58,172 bases of DNA from an uncultured Pseudomonadota bacterium (lineage in GTDB: Bacteria > Myxococcota_A > UBA9160 > PR03), in the NCBI GenBank assembly GCA_900696485.1, contig CAADGG010000014.1, forward strand, positions 1 to 58,172, in the 5' to 3' direction. The translations under genes and the position numbers were made by a program. The notes under the pieces were generated by a model. It ran no database searches and was not told where the DNA came from. It saw only the letters and a list, made by a program, of their open reading frames with translations. Positions 23,898 through 31,918 of this stretch are shown here, in pieces. How positions within the stretch are numbered: position 1 is the first letter of the stretch; each line of letters opens with the position of its first letter.

Positions 23898-24042
23898 CCG
23901 GCTCGCTGCGAGCGCCTGGTGTCGGTTGTTGGCGACAGCGCGCGGCGAACTCCCGAGCGCGCCGCAGCCTCCTGCCCGGCAGCACCGGTTCCGTCGATCG
24001 CGGGCGTTCCCCGTCGTCCCGCGCCCGGGAAAGCCGTTCTGC

Positions 24043-24048
24043 TACCGT
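24043..24048 (+). promoter_or_regulatory. Possible -10 element, leaderless spacing
   Basis: GCTACCGT: the hexamer TACCGT ends 8 nt before ATG 24057, and no ribosome-binding site lies between. Confidence 0.3.
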
Positions 24049-24056
24049 GCCGCGCC

Positions 24057-24914
24057 ATGCTGACCCGTATCGACCGGATCCAGTTGGTCACGAAGGATTG
24101 CGAGGCCAGCGCGACTCGCTGGGCGCGGCTCTTCGACACCGAGGTGATCCGGGAGGACCGCGTCCGCTGGCTCGCGGCGCGCCGCCTGGTGCTGCGCGTC
24201 GGCGAGAGCGAGATCGAGCTGCTCGAGGCCGATGGGATCGGTGCGGTGGCGCAGCACTACTCGCGGGTCCGCAGTCCGGTCTTCGCCGCCGGGTTTGCCG
24301 TCTCGGATCTCGAGTCCGTCCGCGCCCGGCTCGACGGTCTCGGAATCCATCATGTCGTCGAGAACGGCCAGCTCTACGTCACCGGGGAGTGGCTCGGCGT
24401 GCCGGCGTTGCGCGTCGTGTTGACGCCGGACGAGCCGCGTGCGCCGGCGGGCCTGCTGGCGCGGCTGTACGAGGTCACCCATCTGATGCGCGGATTCACG
24501 CGCGCCGCCGATCGCCTCGCCAAGATCTTCGATCTCGACGCCGGCGGCTTCGTGCCGATCCGCTCCGAGGAGTTCGGCTACGACGGCCTGCTGGCGATGC
24601 TGCGGCCCGATCGTCTCGATCGCATCGAGACGGTGACCCCGTTCGACCTGCACCGCCCGATGGGACGGTTCTTCTATCGCCAGGGTCCGTGTCTCTACAT
24701 GTTCTACGCGGAAACGCGCGATCCCGCAGCCGTGCGTGCGCGCCTGCTCGAACACGCGCCCGGCGCCTATGTCGGGCCGCGCGACGACAGCTCGCCGGAC
24801 AATCTCTGGGTCCATCCCCGTGCGCTGGATGGCGCCCTGCTCGGTGTCTCCCGCGAGAGCTTCGCGTGGACCTGGTCCGGCCATCCGGAGCGCGTGCGAC
24901 CCGCGAGCGGATAG
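24057..24914 (+). CDS. VOC (glyoxalase/dioxygenase) superfamily protein
   Basis: 285 residues built of two beta-alpha-beta-beta-beta repeats. The first begins LTRIDRIQLVTKDCEASATR and includes LRVGESEIELLEADG; the second begins near YEVTHLMRGFTRAADRLAKI. VOC proteins include dioxygenases, lyases and binding proteins. A full set of metal ligands (His/Glu) is not obvious, so catalysis is uncertain; the C-terminal LWVHPRALDGALLGV is typical of methylmalonyl-CoA-epimerase-like members. The start at ATG 24057 directly begins the first strand. A small helical gene follows after 73 nt. Confidence 0.75.
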   Translation: MLTRIDRIQLVTKDCEASATRWARLFDTEVIREDRVRWLAARRLVLRVGESEIELLEADGIGAVAQHYSRVRSPVFAAGFAVSDLESVRARLDGLGIHHVVENGQLYVTGEWLGVPALRVVLTPDEPRAPAGLLARLYEVTHLMRGFTRAADRLAKIFDLDAGGFVPIRSEEFGYDGLLAMLRPDRLDRIETVTPFDLHRPMGRFFYRQGPCLYMFYAETRDPAAVRARLLEHAPGAYVGPRDDSSPDNLWVHPRALDGALLGVSRESFAWTWSGHPERVRPASG

Positions 24915-24987
24915 CGGACCCGAAGCCGGATCGGGCATTCAAGCCCGCGGACTCTCGCGCCGATGCTGGACGCGGGAGGCCGACGTG

Positions 24988-25188
24988 GTGTCGAGGCAGA
25001 CCGTCCAGAGCACACGCACCGAGGCGGCCCGTGCTCGCCGCTGGTCGCAGGCGCTCGCCGAACTCGCCTGCGCGAGCGAGGACCGGGACGCCGCCGCCGA
25101 AGCCGTGCGCCGCGCGCTCGAACGGACCGAGCACGCGGCACACGAACTCGCAGCGCGTCTGCGCGCGCTCGGACGCGAAGGGGTCTAG
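24988..25188 (+). CDS. Small helical protein
   Basis: 66 residues from GTG 24988, chosen because GGGAGG lies 8 nt upstream; GTG 24985 is an alternative. The sequence is Ala/Arg/Glu-rich and predicted entirely helical with heptad-like spacing (AAAEAVRRALERTEHAAHEL), perhaps a coiled coil. Third positions are strongly GC. Its TAG stop lies in a CTAG tetramer shared with the stop of the convergent thioredoxin-like gene. No family is recognised. Confidence 0.6.
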   Translation: MSRQTVQSTRTEAARARRWSQALAELACASEDRDAAAEAVRRALERTEHAAHELAARLRALGREGV

Positions 25189-25553
25189 CTTCCGCCGGCC
25201 GCCGGCGGCTCGCCGACGGTCCGTTCGAGCCGCGAGACCAGCCGCTCGACACCGCTTCCAGCGAACTGCTTGACCCGCTCGCCGCCGACGTAGACGAGAT
25301 TGAACGGCAACGCGTCGAGTTCGCTGATCCACGGATTGGCTCGTTTGAACGAGACCAGGCCCGGGCTGTCGAGCAACAGCTTGCCGAAACGCACGTGCCG
25401 GAACGTCTGGTCCTCGTCGAGCCAGGTCGACAGTTCCTCCGTCCAGGCCCGACAGGCCTCGCAGTCACTCTTGCCGAGCATCAGGACGGCTGCCGGCGCC
25501 GCAACGAACGACTCCCAGTTCCGAGCATCGATCGTTTCGAGACGCGCGCTCAC
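25185..25553 (-). CDS. Thioredoxin-like protein
   Basis: 122 residues with a thioredoxin fold. The active-site-like LMLGKSDCEACRAWTEEL carries a CEAC pair near residue 30, and the cis-proline region is DALPFNLVYVGGERV. It is probably a cytoplasmic disulfide reductase serving the peroxiredoxin encoded just upstream. The GTG start overlaps that gene's TGA (GTGA), so synthesis of the two is coupled. Continuing the frame further upstream would duplicate peroxiredoxin sequence and is rejected. Its stop shares CTAG with the convergent small gene. Confidence 0.8.
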   Translation of the reverse strand: MSARLETIDARNWESFVAAPAAVLMLGKSDCEACRAWTEELSTWLDEDQTFRHVRFGKLLLDSPGLVSFKRANPWISELDALPFNLVYVGGERVKQFAGSGVERLVSRLERTVGEPPAAGGS

Positions 25554-26074
25554 GCCGCGAACGAATCGCCCTTCTTCCAGTCCGCGCCGCACAGACCCCC
25601 GCTCTGCAACGCCTCGACGGTGCGCAGCGTCTCGGCCGGGCTGCGACCGGCCGACAGATCATTGACGCTCACCGACCGCACGATCCCCTTGTCGTCGACG
25701 ATGACGGTTGCGCGGAAGGCGATGCCCTGGTCTTCCTTCAGCACGTGGAAGGCCTTCGACACCTCGTGGTTCGTATCCGCGATCACCGGATGGGTGATCT
25801 CCTGCGGGAAGATCTTGCGATCCGAGAACCAGGCCTTGTGACTGAAGAACGAATCCGTCGACGCGCCGATCACGGCGATCTTGTCGTCCTGGAAGTCCTC
25901 GAGCAGGGACTGGAAGCCCTTGATCTCGGTGGGACAGACGAACGTGAAGTCCAGCGGATACCAGTACAGGACGTGCCATTTGCCCTTGAAGTCCTTGCTG
26001 GAGATCTGCTTCTCCTCGCCATTCACGTAGGCGGTGGCGCTCCACTGGGGCGCCGGCTGACCGACCATCGTCAT
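25550..26074 (-). CDS. Typical 2-Cys peroxiredoxin (AhpC/TSA)
   Basis: A 174-residue peroxiredoxin that reduces peroxides with a peroxidatic Cys in DFTFVCPTEIKGF (near 50) and a resolving Cys in GGLCGADWKKGD near the C-terminus. YPLDFTFVCPTE and VGQPAPQW are hallmark segments. ATG 26074 has AGGAG about 10 nt upstream. It is coupled to the thioredoxin-like gene that probably recycles it. A TAGGAT hexamer on the same strand (26193-26198) overlaps the end of the upstream kinase gene and could be its -10 element. Confidence 0.95.
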   Translation of the reverse strand: MTMVGQPAPQWSATAYVNGEEKQISSKDFKGKWHVLYWYPLDFTFVCPTEIKGFQSLLEDFQDDKIAVIGASTDSFFSHKAWFSDRKIFPQEITHPVIADTNHEVSKAFHVLKEDQGIAFRATVIVDDKGIVRSVSVNDLSAGRSPAETLRTVEALQSGGLCGADWKKGDSFAA

Positions 26075-26193
26075 CGTGGGATCTCTCCTGCGCCGGGGGG
26101 TGGGATCTGCGCTCGCAGCCGGCGCGCCGTGCGTGCGCGCCCGAAAGGTAGACGGCCGCCGGGATGTGTCCAGATCGGGACCGGGTCTCGATC

Positions 26194-27540
26194 CTATGCC
26201 TGGTTCTGCACCCACGCCGGTGCGGGCGGAACCCGATGCGGTCCGGATCGCGTTCCCAGCCAGCGCTCGACCCGTTCCAGGCACGCCTTCGGATCGCGCG
26301 ACGTGTCGAGGCGCAGATGCTGCGCGTGCGGCAGTTCCTCGATCGGCTCCCAGTCCGCGAGCAGGCGATCCCGCAACGTCAGCCATTCCTGCACATCACA
26401 GCGCTGCGTGCGCGCACGGGCTTCGAGCCGCCGGCGCACGACGGTCCGGTCCGCCTGGCATTCGACGAAGCGCAGCTCGGCACCGAGGCGTGCGGCGAGG
26501 TCTCGCAGCTCGGCACGCTGCGCCCGCGACGGGAACGCCGCGTCGATCACGACCGTGCAGCCGGACCCGAGCACCGCACGGGCCGCGCGCAGAATGTCGG
26601 CATAGACCTCGTCCGTGGCCCCATCCGTCAAGCTGGCGAGGGGCGTTGCGCCCCGCCGCGTGACGCGTTCCAGCCGGCGCTCGCGCAGCGCATCGCCCGA
26701 GATGCGCGGCACGCCGAGCCGCGCTGCCAGTCGCACCGAGAGCGTCGACTTCCCGCTGGCCATGACCCCGGCGAACACCAACGCGCGCGGGGGCCGCCGG
26801 CCCGGGGCAAGCCGTCGCGGCGCGTCGAGCAAGCGCTCCGCCGACGCGCGTGCCGGACGCGACACAGCGGGCGCCGCCCCACGCGCGACGTCGAGCACCG
26901 CGCGCGCCGCCTCGAGTGCCGCAAGTCCGATATGGACGCCGATCACGGGGTACAGCCCGAAATCACCCGAGGTCTCCGCGTAGGCTGCGAGCAGACGGCG
27001 GGCAAAGTCCCATTCGCCGTCGGCGGCGACCTGGACCAACAAGGCGGCGAGATCCTCGGCGGGATCTCCGATCCGGCGATCGGCCGGCTCTGTCGGCTCC
27101 ACGACGGTCCCGCCCGCCGGGTCGATGAAGATGCCGGCGCTGTGCAGTGCGCCGTGCAGACGGCACGCGCCCGGGAACTCGGTGCGCGCGTCGAGCGCGG
27201 GCGCCCGGCGGTCGAGTTCGGCGAGCAGTTCGCGCTCTCGCTCCTCGACGACGGCCAGCGCAGGCGCCAGCGAGCGGAGCGCCGCGCAGACCTCGCGAAC
27301 CCGGGCCCGGCGCCGGGGCGCGTCCTCCGCGGCGCCGGGAGTCGCACTCCCGGCCCGCTCGGCATGCAGCGTGACGAGGGCCGTCGCGAGGCCGCGAATC
27401 TGTTGCGGACCCATGCGGCGCTGGCGCAACCGCACATCGAGACGATCGGCGATCCAGATCCGCCGGGGCGTGGCCGGTCTCGCAGCTCCCGGCATCCTCG
27501 GTGGCGAGTGCGGGATCGGCGGCGTCTGTCCGTCCTGCAT
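26194..27540 (-). CDS. P-loop kinase with degenerate phosphotransferase-like N-terminal half
   Basis: 448 residues, laid out like bifunctional aminoglycoside-phosphotransferase/P-loop proteins. The C-terminal half has Walker A GVMASGKSTLSVRLAARL near 260, then RISGDALRERRL and VVIDAAFPSRAQR, typical of a small-molecule kinase. In the N-terminal half the catalytic loop is CRLHGALHSAGIFI, where relatives have HGDLH and N: both Asp and Asn are missing, so this half is probably inactive. The Met at 27540 is chosen; longer frames translate the 14-nt tandem repeats upstream (27549-27590). Substrate unknown. Confidence 0.8.
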   Translation of the reverse strand: MQDGQTPPIPHSPPRMPGAARPATPRRIWIADRLDVRLRQRRMGPQQIRGLATALVTLHAERAGSATPGAAEDAPRRRARVREVCAALRSLAPALAVVEERERELLAELDRRAPALDARTEFPGACRLHGALHSAGIFIDPAGGTVVEPTEPADRRIGDPAEDLAALLVQVAADGEWDFARRLLAAYAETSGDFGLYPVIGVHIGLAALEAARAVLDVARGAAPAVSRPARASAERLLDAPRRLAPGRRPPRALVFAGVMASGKSTLSVRLAARLGVPRISGDALRERRLERVTRRGATPLASLTDGATDEVYADILRAARAVLGSGCTVVIDAAFPSRAQRAELRDLAARLGAELRFVECQADRTVVRRRLEARARTQRCDVQEWLTLRDRLLADWEPIEELPHAQHLRLDTSRDPKACLERVERWLGTRSGPHRVPPAPAWVQNQA

Positions 27541-27548
27541 GGCAGCAT

Positions 27549-27590
27549 CCTCGTGTCTGGGGCCTCGCGTCTGGGGCCTCGCGTCTGGGG
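27549..27590. repeat. Three 14-nt tandem repeats upstream of kinase gene
   Basis: CCTCGTGTCTGGGG followed by two units CCTCGCGTCTGGGG and a partial fourth. They begin 8 nt upstream of the start at 27540. On the sense strand every unit ends in GAGG, so the nearest one may be the ribosome-binding site. Confidence 0.8.
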
Positions 27591-27706
27591 CCTCGTGTCG
27601 CGCGCCCTGTGACACGTTGGGCGCGTAGGGCGCGGGCATCTGGCGGGACGCGCGCGCCACGAAGCGTCATCGGTCGGATCGTTCGATAGCAAGAAGAATG
27701 CCAGCG

Positions 27707-29662
27707 TCAGGCGGTCCGGGAACCGGGGGCCTCCGGGAGGTTCTCCGCCGCCGCCTCGCCGGTCGCGGCCACGACGTCGAAACCCGCGCTGCGCAGGATC
27801 TCTCCCATTTCCGCGAGGGCCGCCGGATCTTCGATCGTCGGCGGCGCCGCCCACGGCGCGGCGTCGGCCATGCGCCGGAGGGTCCCGCGCAGGATCTTTC
27901 CGGAGCGCGTCTTCGGCAACCGCTCGACGACGAGCACGCGTTTGAACGCCGCCACCGGACCGATCTCCTCGCGCACGCTCCGCACCAGCTCTTCCGCCAG
28001 CTCCGCGGGCGTGCGCACGACTTCCCGCTTCGACACGACCAGCCCCAGCGGAACCTGTCCCTTCAGCGCGTCGGCGACACCGATGACGGCGCATTCCGCC
28101 ACGTCCGGATGCCGGGACAGGACCTCCTCGATCGCGCCGGTCGAGAGCCGGTGGCCGGCGACGTTGATGACGTCATCGGTGCGTCCCATCACCCACAGGT
28201 AGCCGTCGGCGTCGAAGTATCCGCCGTCCCCGGTCGCGTAGTAGCCGGGGAATCGGGAGAGATAGGACCGGATGAAGCCCTCGTCGTCGTTCCACAGCGT
28301 GGTCAGGGTGCCCGGCGGCAGCGGCAGCCGCAGCACGACATGGCCGCTGCTGCCGGACGGGAGCTCACCGCCGTCGTCGTCGAGGATGCGGACGTCGTAG
28401 CCGGGCACTGGCCTGGTCGGGGAACCGGGCTTCACCGGGAGCAGCTCGAGGCCCAGGCAGTTGGCCGCGATCGGCCAGCCGGTCTCCGTCTGCCACCAGT
28501 GGTCGATCACCGGAACGCCGAGCGTCCGCTGGGCCCATTCGACGGTGTCGGGATCGGCCCGCTCGCCGGCGAGGAACAGCGCGCGCAGCGTCCGCGGCGA
28601 CGACTGTGCAAAGAAGTGTCCGTCCGGATCCTCGCGCCGGATCGCGCGCATCGCCGTGGGAGCGGTGAACAGCACCTTCACGTCGTGCCGGCTGGCCACT
28701 CGCCAATACGCACCCGCATCGGGCGTACCCACCGGTTTGCCCTCGTAGAGGATCGTCGTACAGCCGAGCAGCAGCGGCGCATAGACGATGTACGAGTGAC
28801 CGACCACCCAGCCGATGTCGCTGGCGGCCCAGAACGTCTCGCCCGGCTGCATGCCGTAGACGGATCGCAGGCTCCAGGTCAGCGCGACGGCATGACCGCC
28901 ATGATCGCGGACGACACCCTTCGGCTTGCCGGTCGTACCGCTGGTGTACAACACATAGAGCGGATCGGTCGCGGCGACCGGCGTGCAGCCGACCGGCTCG
29001 GCTGCCGCGGCGACCCGGCGCCAGTCGAGCATCCGATCGCCGTGCAGCGGCTGCGTGTGCTCCGGACGCTGCAACACGACGATATGCTGGGGCGAGAAGG
29101 CCGTCCGGGCGAGTGCCGCTTCGAGCAGCGGCCCGTACGCGATGACGCGCCCCGGTTCGAGGCCGCACGACGCCGAGAGCACGACCTTCGGTCGGGCATC
29201 GTCGATGCGGGTGGCGAGTTCGCGTGCGGCGAAACCGCCGAACACGACGGAGTGGATCGCGCCGAGCCGCGCACAGGCGAGCATCGCGACCACCGCCTCC
29301 GGAACGATCGGCATGTAGATCAGCACGCGATCGCCGCGTCCGACGCCGAGGCCGACGAGCGCGCCGGCGAAGCGGGCCACCTCGTCGTACAGCTCCTGGT
29401 AGCTGAGCACGCGCACGACTCCGGTCATCGCACTGTCGTAGATGACGGCGGGCTGGGCCCCCCGGCCGGCGGTGACGTGGCGGTCGAGCGCGTTGTGGCA
29501 AGTATTGGTGACGCCGCCGGCGAACCAGCGCAGGAAGGGGGCGCGCGCCTCGTCGCACACCTGCTCCCAGCGGCGGAACCACTCGATCCCGGAGGCGGCC
29601 TCTTCCCAGAACTCGCGCGGTGCGGCGAGGGAGCGGGCGTGGAGTTCGTCCTGTCGTGCCAT
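27707..29662 (-). CDS. prpE: Propionyl-CoA/acetyl-CoA synthetase (AMP-forming)
   Basis: A 651-residue ANL-superfamily enzyme activating a short acid to its CoA ester via an acyl-adenylate. LYVLYTSGTTGKPKGVVRDH is the P-loop, DHWWQTETGWPIAANCLG the A5 region, GYYATGDGGYFDADGYLWVM the A7 region, GRTDDVINVAGHRLST the hinge, and LPKTRSGKILRGTLRRM near residue 600 carries the catalytic Lys that may be acetylated. The sequence around TETGWPI favours propionate-type enzymes (PrpE/ACSS3) over AcsA; the symbol is moderately sure. It is divergent from the ZapG-like gene, with a TACCAT hexamer 22 nt before its start. Confidence 0.88.
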   Translation of the reverse strand: MARQDELHARSLAAPREFWEEAASGIEWFRRWEQVCDEARAPFLRWFAGGVTNTCHNALDRHVTAGRGAQPAVIYDSAMTGVVRVLSYQELYDEVARFAGALVGLGVGRGDRVLIYMPIVPEAVVAMLACARLGAIHSVVFGGFAARELATRIDDARPKVVLSASCGLEPGRVIAYGPLLEAALARTAFSPQHIVVLQRPEHTQPLHGDRMLDWRRVAAAAEPVGCTPVAATDPLYVLYTSGTTGKPKGVVRDHGGHAVALTWSLRSVYGMQPGETFWAASDIGWVVGHSYIVYAPLLLGCTTILYEGKPVGTPDAGAYWRVASRHDVKVLFTAPTAMRAIRREDPDGHFFAQSSPRTLRALFLAGERADPDTVEWAQRTLGVPVIDHWWQTETGWPIAANCLGLELLPVKPGSPTRPVPGYDVRILDDDGGELPSGSSGHVVLRLPLPPGTLTTLWNDDEGFIRSYLSRFPGYYATGDGGYFDADGYLWVMGRTDDVINVAGHRLSTGAIEEVLSRHPDVAECAVIGVADALKGQVPLGLVVSKREVVRTPAELAEELVRSVREEIGPVAAFKRVLVVERLPKTRSGKILRGTLRRMADAAPWAAPPTIEDPAALAEMGEILRSAGFDVVAATGEAAAENLPEAPGSRTA

Positions 29663-29684
29663 GGGACTCCTCGTCTTCGAGCCG

Positions 29685-29690
29685 ATGGTA
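29685..29690 (-). promoter_or_regulatory. Possible -10 element for prpE
   Basis: On the minus strand TTTACCAT contains TACCAT, 22 nt before the prpE ATG. No convincing -35. Confidence 0.3.
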
Positions 29691-29720
29691 AACGGCCTCG
29701 TTCCGCGCCGGGAGATCCCC

Positions 29721-29726
29721 TAGAAT
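29721..29726 (+). promoter_or_regulatory. Possible -10 element for the ZapG-like gene
   Basis: TAGAAT, the closest match to the consensus on this strand, lies 27 nt before TTG 29754 and upstream of its AGGAG site. Confidence 0.4.
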
Positions 29727-29753
29727 CGGGACTCCACTGGCAGGAGAAAGCCC

Positions 29754-30314
29754 TTGCAGTCCCCCCTCGCCTCTCTCGATTCGAGCGCGCTCGATCCGGT
29801 CCTGTTGGCGATCGCGGCCGGCGCCCTGCTCGCGACCTTCCTGATCGGCCTCGCCTTCGGCCGCGCGTCCTCTCGGCGAACCGCCGAGCGCGCGCGGGAC
29901 CTCGAAGACCGGCTGCAGCTCGCCGAAGAGGAGATGAACCAGTATCGCGCCCAGGTCTCGGACCACTTCAGCGATACATCGAAGCTACTGCGGGATCTGA
30001 CGCTCCAGTACCGCAACGTCTACGAACATCTCGCCGAGGGCGCTCGGACGCTGTGCCCGGAGGCTGGACGACTGCTGCCGAGCAGCTTCGCCGAGGCCGC
30101 GCTGCCGACGGCGAGTGAAGCGACCGGGATCCGCGCGGCCGATCTCGCGAGCGACGACCAGCTCGCCCTCGAACTCGACAACGCCGAGGAGTGGCATGAG
30201 CGCGCCGGCGAGCCGGCGCCGAGCATCGAGCCGCTGCTCGAGGAACGGGTCGACGAAGAGATGGACACGCTCGACGAGCAGCGGGCGGCCGGGAGCGACG
30301 CCCGCAGCCAGTAG
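29754..30314 (+). CDS. ZapG/YhcB-like (DUF1043) membrane coiled-coil protein
   Basis: 186 residues from TTG 29754, with AGGAG 7 nt upstream. A single transmembrane helix (LLAIAAGALLATFLIGLAFG, about 17-36) is followed by a coiled coil (RARDLEDRLQLAEEEMNQYR) and the characteristic VSDHFSDTSKLLRDLTLQYR that identifies the DUF1043 family, whose E. coli member YhcB/ZapG links division and envelope growth. The C-terminal third is acidic and probably disordered. It is anchored in the inner membrane facing the cytoplasm. The stop is 1 nt from that of the convergent hydrolase gene. Confidence 0.8.
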   Translation: MQSPLASLDSSALDPVLLAIAAGALLATFLIGLAFGRASSRRTAERARDLEDRLQLAEEEMNQYRAQVSDHFSDTSKLLRDLTLQYRNVYEHLAEGARTLCPEAGRLLPSSFAEAALPTASEATGIRAADLASDDQLALELDNAEEWHERAGEPAPSIEPLLEERVDEEMDTLDEQRAAGSDARSQ

Positions 30315-30315
30315 C

Positions 30316-31785
30316 TCACGGGACCCCGCGCCACGGCGTCAGTCCGCTCTCGCGCAGCGCGCCCTCGATGAAGCGTCGCACGGAGGGGTGGAGCCCGAAG
30401 GTGCAATGGCCACCCGGGTACCAGTGCATCGCCGGTTGCTCCCAGTGCGACCACAGATCGCGCACCAGGTCCGGAGGGACGAGCTGGTCGGCGGGGCCGC
30501 CGAAGATGTATCGGCGTGCGTGGGCCAGTTGGGGACGCAGCACCAGCGGAGAGACCACCTTGGTGAGGTCCATGGTCTCCCCGAGACCGAGGCCAGCCTC
30601 CTCGGCGCGACGCAGGGAATCCTGCGGCCCGTGCTTCCAGGATAGCCGCGCGAAATCCGTCGCGGGGATGCCGGCGATCGCGCAAACGAGGCCGGGCTCC
30701 AGCGACGCGAGCAACGCCGCGCTGTAGCCGCCCAGCGAGAGCCCATAGACTCCGATATGTGTCGCTCCCTGCGCCCGCAGCCACGAAACGATCCGGCGCA
30801 GATCCCAGGCCGCCTGCGCCAGCGCGTGGACGGTGTCGAGCAGCTCACCGGACAGGAACCCGTCCCCGGAGCCCCGGCGGATCCGGCGCGGGCCGTGGAT
30901 CGGCAGCACGGGCAGCACCACGTTGAGTCCGAGGCGATGATGCAGCCAGGCGGGTCGAAACGCACCGAAATCGACGAACGGGGTCCCCATCTGGTACCCG
31001 TGGATGCACACGAGCCACGGGCGCGGCGCGCCGGACTCCGTCTCCGGAGCCCGATGCCGCAACATCCAGGCGTGCTCCGTACGACAAGGGGCGTAGGAGA
31101 GCCAGCGCTCGCGGCCAGGCTCGCCGGCATGGGGCTCGTAGCCGCTCTCGAAGGAGAGGTGCTCGAAGTCCACGCCGCGCGTCCGGCGCCACCGCAGATC
31201 GGGGGCTTCGAGCGGCGGCGGCGTCTGGTGGTAGTCGGCCGGGGTCTCGATCCAGCCCTGGTCTCGGAACAGCGCCAGTGCCTCGCGAACTTCGCCGGCG
31301 ACGCGATCACTGTTGCCGCGCAACGCCCGCGGCGGCGCACGGAGCGTCATCTGACTCAGGACCGCGGAGTCCACCGCGACTTCGAGAGCGGCGCGCAGGG
31401 AATCCTCCGGCTCCGGCACGTCCTTCCAGCGCTCGACGAGCCGAAGCCCGAGACGCCCGACGGCCCACACCGACGCCAGGGAGAGCCCGATCATCACGGC
31501 TGCTCCGCCGAGCCCGAGCCACGCGATCGAGAGCAGCCCGATGAACAGGCCTGCAAAGCCGCCGAGGGCGCCGAAGTGGCGCTGGCGGGGATCGCCGGGC
31601 CAGAGCAGGTTGGAGACGCCCGCAGCCACCAGCAGCAGCCCGGGAAGCGCGGCCAGCAGGGCGGAAATCCAGCTCTCCCCTCGGCCCCAGCCGAGCCAGA
31701 GCAGCCCCGTCAGCACGAGGATCCACGCCTCGTCGCGCCAGAAGGCGCGCTCCCGCTCGATCCCCCGCATCGCGATTCCGCTCAT
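30316..31785 (-). CDS. Membrane-associated alpha/beta-hydrolase
   Basis: 489 residues. Four hydrophobic segments occupy about residues 18-120, followed by a cytoplasmic or periplasmic hydrolase domain: PWLVCIHGYQMGTPFVDF near 255, GVYGLSLGGYSAALLAS with the nucleophile Ser near 355, and PGGHCTFGLHPSVRRF with the catalytic His near 465. Such fusions are uncharacterised; a lipid-like or membrane substrate is plausible. ATG 31785 has GGGAG upstream, inside weak 13-14-nt repeats (31786-31821). Longer frames upstream translate these repeats and are rejected. Confidence 0.78.
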   Translation of the reverse strand: MSGIAMRGIERERAFWRDEAWILVLTGLLWLGWGRGESWISALLAALPGLLLVAAGVSNLLWPGDPRQRHFGALGGFAGLFIGLLSIAWLGLGGAAVMIGLSLASVWAVGRLGLRLVERWKDVPEPEDSLRAALEVAVDSAVLSQMTLRAPPRALRGNSDRVAGEVREALALFRDQGWIETPADYHQTPPPLEAPDLRWRRTRGVDFEHLSFESGYEPHAGEPGRERWLSYAPCRTEHAWMLRHRAPETESGAPRPWLVCIHGYQMGTPFVDFGAFRPAWLHHRLGLNVVLPVLPIHGPRRIRRGSGDGFLSGELLDTVHALAQAAWDLRRIVSWLRAQGATHIGVYGLSLGGYSAALLASLEPGLVCAIAGIPATDFARLSWKHGPQDSLRRAEEAGLGLGETMDLTKVVSPLVLRPQLAHARRYIFGGPADQLVPPDLVRDLWSHWEQPAMHWYPGGHCTFGLHPSVRRFIEGALRESGLTPWRGVP

Positions 31786-31821
31786 CTCGGTCTCCCGCCT
31801 CGGCCCTCGAGTCTCGGCCTC
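31786..31821. repeat. Degenerate 13-14-nt repeats before the membrane hydrolase gene
   Basis: CTCGGTCTC, CCGCCTCGGCCCTC and GAGTCTCGGCCTC follow one another right at the start codon. Sense-strand units carry GAG(G)-type motifs. Weaker than the other arrays. Confidence 0.4.
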
Positions 31822-31912
31822 GTCGGCCCGGCCCGCCAGGATGCCCCCGGCCGCACGCCCGGCACCCACCCAAGCCGCCGCGCGGCGGCCCCGCGCGGTG
31901 TTGCGCATGCGA

Positions 31913-31918
31913 TAGGAT
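31913..31918 (+). promoter_or_regulatory. Possible -10 element overlapping the plsB start
   Basis: TAGGAT overlaps ATG 31917 and ends 7 nt before the in-frame GTG 31926. If used, transcription would begin at that GTG and plsB would be leaderless. Confidence 0.3.
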
